Shown here: positions 15,911 to 18,752 of the stretch, one piece after another
How the letters are laid out: the number at the start of each line of letters is the position of its first letter
Numbering within the stretch: position 1 is the stretch's first letter
DNA from: Erysipelotrichaceae bacterium
GTDB lineage: Bacteria > Bacillota_I > Bacilli_A > Erysipelotrichales > Erysipelotrichaceae
Assembly (NCBI GenBank): GCA_900754715.1
Contig: CAAEDX010000143.1
Coordinates: forward strand, 1-18,752
Length of the DNA: 18,752 nt
Direction: 5' to 3'
Notes under the pieces: generated by a model
The model's database searches: none
The model's input: the letters and a program-made list of their open reading frames with translations, nothing else
What the model was told of the DNA's origin: nothing
Translations under genes and position numbers: made by a program

Positions 15911-17059
15911 ATGATTATTCAAAGCAAAAAAGTCTGGGTATTGGGGCAGTGGCTCGAAGTTCAGGTGGAAGTGGAAGATGGCAAGATCAAGGAGATCCTG
16001 CCGTATGGTTCCAAACCGGTGGACAAAGATTATGGCGACAAGCGTGTCGTTCCCGGATTTATCGACATTCATACACATGGCGCATATGGATTTGATACCA
16101 ATGACGCAGAGGAAGAAGGCCTGCGCAATTGGATGAAGCATATCCCGGAGGAAGGCGTGACGGGCATCCTTCCGACGACCATCACACAGAGCGAGGAAGT
16201 GCTGACCAAGGCCGTTGCCAATGTGGCAAAGGTCGTGGAAGAAGGGTATGAGGGCGCTGAGATCCTTGGTATCCATTTCGAAGGCCCATACCTCGATCAG
16301 GTATATAAGGGAGCGCAGCCGGAGCAGTATTGCGTCGCACCGGATGTGGAGCAGTTCAAGCGTTATCAGAAGGCAGCCAACGGCTTGATCAAGATCGTTA
16401 CGATGGCACCGGAGCATGATGAAGGATTCAAGCTGCTGCATCACCTCAATGATACCGGCGTGATCGCCAGCATCGGTCATTCTGGCGCTACCTTTGAAGA
16501 GGCGCGCATGGCCATTGCCAACGGTGCCCGCAGCATGACACATATCTTCAATGGCATGACGCCGTTCCATCATCGCAATCCGGGCCTGATCGGCGCAGCG
16601 ATGCGTTTCCGTGACACTTATGGAGAGGTCATCTGCGATGGCAATCATTCCAATGTCAATTCCCTGAACAATCTCTTCATGGCAAAAGGCCGCGATTACA
16701 CGATCATGATCACGGATGCCCTGATGGTAAAGGGACTTCCGGTCGGCACGAAAGTGCTGTTCGGCGGCAATGAGATCGAGCTGTATGAAGATGGCAGCGC
16801 GCATCTGACCAGTACGAAGGGACTTGCCGGATCTACGCTGAAAGTCAACATGGGACTGAAGGTGCTGGTAGAAAAGGCAATGGTTCCGTGGGACTATGCC
16901 ATCAATTCCTGCACGCTGAACCCGGCGCGCCTGCTGGGCATCGACAAGAAGAAAGGCGCGATCCGTGCCGGCAACGATGCGGATATCGTCGTGCTCAATG
17001 ACGACTACTCGGTAGAGACGACTTATGCGAGAGGCAAGGTCGTTTACGAAAAGAAATAA
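15911..17059 (+). CDS. nagA: N-acetylglucosamine-6-phosphate deacetylase
   Basis: A 382-residue amidohydrolase-superfamily enzyme that removes acetate from GlcNAc-6-P to give glucosamine-6-P, in amino-sugar use and cell-wall recycling in the cytoplasm. Visible motifs: GFIDIHTHG (49-57, His54 and His56), GIHFEGPY with metal ligand Glu124, IGHSGAT with His190, THIFNGM with His211, DGNHS (243-247), and catalytic Asp269 in ITDAL. Length is typical. ATG 15911 follows AGGAGG. No nagB or sugar transporter is next to it; it has its own promoter and terminator and is divergent from fprA. Assignment is firm. Confidence 0.95.
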   Translation: MIIQSKKVWVLGQWLEVQVEVEDGKIKEILPYGSKPVDKDYGDKRVVPGFIDIHTHGAYGFDTNDAEEEGLRNWMKHIPEEGVTGILPTTITQSEEVLTKAVANVAKVVEEGYEGAEILGIHFEGPYLDQVYKGAQPEQYCVAPDVEQFKRYQKAANGLIKIVTMAPEHDEGFKLLHHLNDTGVIASIGHSGATFEEARMAIANGARSMTHIFNGMTPFHHRNPGLIGAAMRFRDTYGEVICDGNHSNVNSLNNLFMAKGRDYTIMITDALMVKGLPVGTKVLFGGNEIELYEDGSAHLTSTKGLAGSTLKVNMGLKVLVEKAMVPWDYAINSCTLNPARLLGIDKKKGAIRAGNDADIVVLNDDYSVETTYARGKVVYEKK

Positions 17060-17071
17060 CCAAGACGCGCA

Positions 17072-17095
17072 AAAAGGTTCCGCGAGGAACCTTTT
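17072..17095. terminator. Terminator after nagA, probably bidirectional
   Basis: AAAAGGTTCC / GGAACCTTTT is a perfect 10-bp stem with loop GCGA and a T-rich end on both strands. It ends nagA transcripts and could also stop minus-strand transcripts running through from the repressor gene. Confidence 0.85.
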
Positions 17096-17115
17096 ATCAT
17101 GAATGGGGGAAAGAT

Positions 17116-17607
17116 ATGCACATCAGAAAAGCAGAGGCCCAGGATCTGGACGCGCTCATCGCGCTGATCAAGCGGCGCATGGCATGGATGGATGAACAGG
17201 GGATCAGGCAGTGGAACAGTACCGACTATCTCGGTGTCTATCCGCCTTCTTATTTCCTGAGCCGCATCGAAGCCGGAGAGATCTTTGTCGCGCAGGATGA
17301 GGAAATCTGCGGGATGGCAGCCTTGTTAGAAGAAGATGATCGCTGGGAGACACATATCCCGGCGCTTTATGTCCATCATCTGACCGCGGATGCCGCATAT
17401 CCCGGCACCGGCGCGAAGCTGCTGCGGTTTGCCGAGACCAAGGCACTGCAGGAAGGACTGGAAGCAGTGCGCCTCGACGCGCAGCTGGGCAATGGCCCCT
17501 TGAACGCCTGGTATGCGCGTCAGGGCTATCTGCCGCAAGGAACGATGCGTGAAGGGAGCTATGAAGGCATCCTGCGCGAGAAGCTGCTTAAAAATAGGTC
17601 TTGCTGA
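17116..17607 (+). CDS. GNAT-family N-acetyltransferase
   Basis: A 163-residue protein with the GNAT fold pattern: an N-terminal MHIRKAEAQDLDAL beta-alpha start, a middle strand with IFVAQDEEICGMAAL, and motif A LYVHHLTADAAYPGTGAKLL (84-103), where GxGA is the acetyl-CoA pyrophosphate loop. A C-terminal NAWYARQGY strand follows, typical of the family. It would transfer an acetyl group from acetyl-CoA to an amine of unknown identity. ATG 17116 follows GGGGGAAAG and starts 20 bases after the nagA terminator; I see no clear promoter in that gap, so it may rely on nagA read-through. Its last 20 bases overlap the end of the convergent repressor gene. Confidence 0.85.
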   Translation: MHIRKAEAQDLDALIALIKRRMAWMDEQGIRQWNSTDYLGVYPPSYFLSRIEAGEIFVAQDEEICGMAALLEEDDRWETHIPALYVHHLTADAAYPGTGAKLLRFAETKALQEGLEAVRLDAQLGNGPLNAWYARQGYLPQGTMREGSYEGILREKLLKNRSC

Positions 17608-18184
17608 AGATGGCGCGGGCGATGATGCGCACTGGCAGCTCGCGGACATCTTGTTTGGTAAAATAGCGGTTCTCCACTTCTGGATTGGCCGCTTCCAGCA
17701 CCATCAGGTCATCCTTCAGGATGACCCTTTTTACGGTCGCCTCTTCCTGCGCGATCAGCACGACAGCGATGTCGCCGCTTCGCACCTGGGTGCAGGCACG
17801 GACATAGAGCAGGTCGCCGTCGCAGATGCCGGCATGGATCATGCTGCTGCCGCGCACCTTCAGGAAGAAGTCGCCGATGGCCGCATCGTGTTCGCTGACG
17901 CTTTCATACCCTAAGATCTGCTGTGCGGCGAACATGTCATACCCCGCTTTGATCGTGCCCAGTATGGGCTTTTGCAGAAAATGCGACTCCTGCTCAAGCA
18001 ATTCATCGACGTCATGATGGATCAACGCGGAAAGGCGCTGCTTCGTTTCTGTCTGCATGGTGCGGATCTCACCTTTTGCCCACCGGCAGACCGTAGAGCG
18101 TGTGACGTGAAGCTGGCGAGCGATGGTCTCATAAGAGCTGCCGCTGCTCTGGCGATATTGCTGGATGATCTGCTGAAGCGTCAT
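17588..18184 (-). CDS. XRE-type repressor with S24 self-cleaving domain (LexA/HdiR-like)
   Basis: A 198-residue transcription repressor. A helix-turn-helix covers about 18-38 (YETIARQLHVTRSTVCRWAK). A linker leads to a LexA-like S24 peptidase domain (about 73-198). The cleavage bond is likely Ala80-Gly81 in GTIKAGYDM. The catalytic pair is Ser114 in GSSMIHAGI and Lys152 in ATVKR, so self-cleavage after RecA activation, as for LexA, UmuD and HdiR, should be possible. ATG 18184 is chosen for its perfect AGGAGG six bases upstream; the frame also runs to an ATG at 18223 inside the promoter. It is divergent from an 80-residue gene and probably represses both. The DNA-binding part is XRE-type, so it is not LexA itself. 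Confidence 0.88.
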   Translation of the reverse strand: MTLQQIIQQYRQSSGSSYETIARQLHVTRSTVCRWAKGEIRTMQTETKQRLSALIHHDVDELLEQESHFLQKPILGTIKAGYDMFAAQQILGYESVSEHDAAIGDFFLKVRGSSMIHAGICDGDLLYVRACTQVRSGDIAVVLIAQEEATVKRVILKDDLMVLEAANPEVENRYFTKQDVRELPVRIIARAIFSKTYF

Positions 18185-18205
18185 GATATCCCTCCTGTTT
18201 ACATT

Positions 18206-18234
18206 ATTATAGCTGGTTCTCATGTTGTGAGCAA
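18206..18234 (-). promoter_or_regulatory. Promoter of the XRE-S24 repressor gene
   Basis: On the minus strand, TTGCTC (18229-18234) and a perfect TATAAT (18206-18211) are 17 bp apart. The -35 box lies inside the palindrome at 18222-18237, as expected for self-repression. Confidence 0.7.
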
Positions 18235-18237
18235 CAT
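18222..18237. promoter_or_regulatory. Operator palindrome over the repressor's own -35
   Basis: ATGTTGTGAGCAACAT: perfect 6-bp arms around a 4-base centre. It covers the -35 box of the repressor promoter. The half-site TGTTG recurs as direct repeats beside the divergent promoter. Confidence 0.65.
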
Positions 18238-18257
18238 CGATGCATGAAAATGATATC

Positions 18258-18277
18258 TGTTGCGTATATGTTGCGTA
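18258..18277 (+). promoter_or_regulatory. Direct TGTTGCGTA repeats over the -35 of the small gene
   Basis: TGTTGCGTA occurs at 18258-18266 and 18269-18277, an exact 9-bp direct repeat with an 11-bp (one helical turn) period. The second copy contains the likely -35 (TTGCGT, 18271-18276) of the small gene. It shares TGTTG with the palindrome at 18222, so one regulator probably binds all three places. Confidence 0.6.
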
Positions 18278-18299
18278 AATTGGCCAAATGACCTATAAT
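18271..18299 (+). promoter_or_regulatory. Promoter of the 80-residue gene
   Basis: TTGCGT (18271-18276) and a perfect TATAAT (18294-18299) are 17 bp apart. The leader would be about 14 bases, with GAAGGG serving as ribosome binding site. Confidence 0.65.
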
Positions 18300-18319
18300 G
18301 TGATGTATGAAGGGATCGG

Positions 18320-18562
18320 ATGAAGACATACAGACATTATGTGAGCATGATCACGGTATGTGACCGTCAGGGGATCCTGACGCCGCTGACCCTGATCTGG
18401 GATGATGGCAAGCGCTATCGGATCGACGCGATCCTGGAGCGCAAAGAATCCGCTGTGACAGATGGGCAGCGGGCACTCTGTTACCGCTGCCGTATCGCTG
18501 GCAGTCAGCGCAGCATCTTTTATGCGCAGGCACGCTGGTTCGTCGAGACCAGATATCGCTGA
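18320..18562 (+). CDS. Small 80-residue protein, possibly SOS-associated (DUF6504-like pattern)
   Basis: An 80-residue soluble protein with no signal or membrane segment. A short beta-rich fold is suggested by the alternating pattern LTLIWDDGKRYRIDAILER, then ALCYRCRIAG, then SIFYAQARWFVE. The layout W-x-x-G-x-R-Y-x-I-x-x-I-L-E followed by Y-R-x-R-I and a terminal W-F-V-E recalls small proteins found beside Y-family or DnaE2-type mutagenesis polymerases (DUF6504-like). That likeness is from memory of the pattern, not a search, and no polymerase is seen here. It is divergent from the S24 repressor, with promoter and operators intertwined, so it is the likely main target. ATG 18320 follows GAAGGG. 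Function is not known. Confidence 0.7.
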   Translation: MKTYRHYVSMITVCDRQGILTPLTLIWDDGKRYRIDAILERKESAVTDGQRALCYRCRIAGSQRSIFYAQARWFVETRYR

Positions 18563-18565
18563 TCA

Positions 18566-18594
18566 TTGACGTTTGATTTGTTCGATAATATAAT
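18566..18594 (+). promoter_or_regulatory. Near-consensus promoter of the DUF1836-like gene
   Basis: TTGACG (5/6) and a perfect TATAAT lie 17 bp apart, starting four bases after the stop of the small gene. It is the best sigma-A-type match in the window. No TGTTGC element is found near it, so it appears independent of the repressor. Confidence 0.8.
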
Positions 18595-18623
18595 GAATGA
18601 TATCGGAAAAGAGGTGAGCGCGG

Positions 18624-18752
18624 ATGGTGAGCGAAGAGATGAAGACATTCTGTCATCAGGTCATGGACTACCGGCTGCCGCGCTGGAAGGAGCTGCCGGA
18701 ATTTGATATCTATATGGATCAGCTGATCACGCTTGTCCGCAAATATCTTTCA
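18624..18752 (+). CDS. DUF1836-domain protein, N-terminal part
   Basis: Partial gene running off the right edge; 43 residues are visible. The stretch YRLPRWKELPEFDIYMDQLITLV (residues 17-39) matches the opening of the DUF1836 family, whose members typically begin with a P-R-W-x-E-L-P-x-I-D-L-Y-M-D-Q-V pattern and resemble MerR-like DNA-binding proteins. The start ATG 18624 follows GAGGTGA about nine bases upstream. A strong promoter precedes it. The function of the family is not established; a regulatory role is inference. Confidence 0.72.
   Translation, partial: MVSEEMKTFCHQVMDYRLPRWKELPEFDIYMDQLITLVRKYLS

Noticed and set aside
15755..16804. 349-codon minus-strand frame opposite nagA
   Set aside because: nagA carries all catalytic motifs on the plus strand. 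The antisense frame runs through both promoters and shows no family pattern.
1..18752. CRISPR array, tRNA/rRNA, insertion sequence or prophage genes
   Set aside because: No regularly spaced repeats, cloverleaf-like segments, transposase, integrase or phage structural genes were seen on either strand.

Overview
The window comes from a GC-rich member of the Bacillota (Firmicutes). The clearest indicators are a full-length Gram-positive-type PolC with the exonuclease inserted in the PHP domain, strong AGGAGG-type ribosome binding sites, an A-type flavoprotein typical of anaerobes, a DUF1836-type protein, and a YRD-type membrane Ser/Thr kinase. A gut anaerobe of the Erysipelotrichia would fit, but that placement is inference. 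Nearly all of the sequence is coding. There is no rRNA, tRNA, CRISPR array, transposase or prophage module, and no gene-free stretch longer than about 200 bases.

Layout. (1) Bases 1-3460 are a tight plus-strand operon: the end of coaD (coenzyme A synthesis), rnc (RNase III), a D,D-carboxypeptidase and a PatB/MalY-type C-S lyase. Genes overlap or are 1-4 bp apart, and the operon closes with a hairpin that can re-pair with a downstream segment. (2) Bases 3500-7899 hold polC alone with its own terminator. (3) Bases 7970-9621 hold a single lactate permease gene with a Fur-family-like inverted repeat against its -10 box. (4) Bases 9672-13153 hold a two-gene unit joined by an ATGA overlap: a one-pass membrane Ser/Thr kinase and a secreted, membrane-anchored protein of repeated Ig-like domains. 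(5) Bases 13157-14545 hold a cytoplasmic GH13 glycosidase. It converges on a minus-strand FprA-type flavodiiron protein through a shared bidirectional terminator. (6) fprA is divergent from nagA (GlcNAc-6-P deacetylase) across a promoter region carrying a TCACA/TGTGA palindrome. (7) A GNAT acetyltransferase overlaps tail-to-tail with a minus-strand self-cleaving XRE-S24 (LexA/HdiR-like) repressor. The repressor is divergent from an 80-residue protein, and a DUF1836-like gene starts at the right edge.

The two parts most likely to be new are the kinase/Ig-repeat pair and the repressor/small-protein switch. In the switch, copies of a TGTTG(C) element cover the -35 boxes of both divergent promoters. 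The repressor keeps every residue needed for damage-induced self-cleavage, so a DNA-damage-responsive switch is the best reading.
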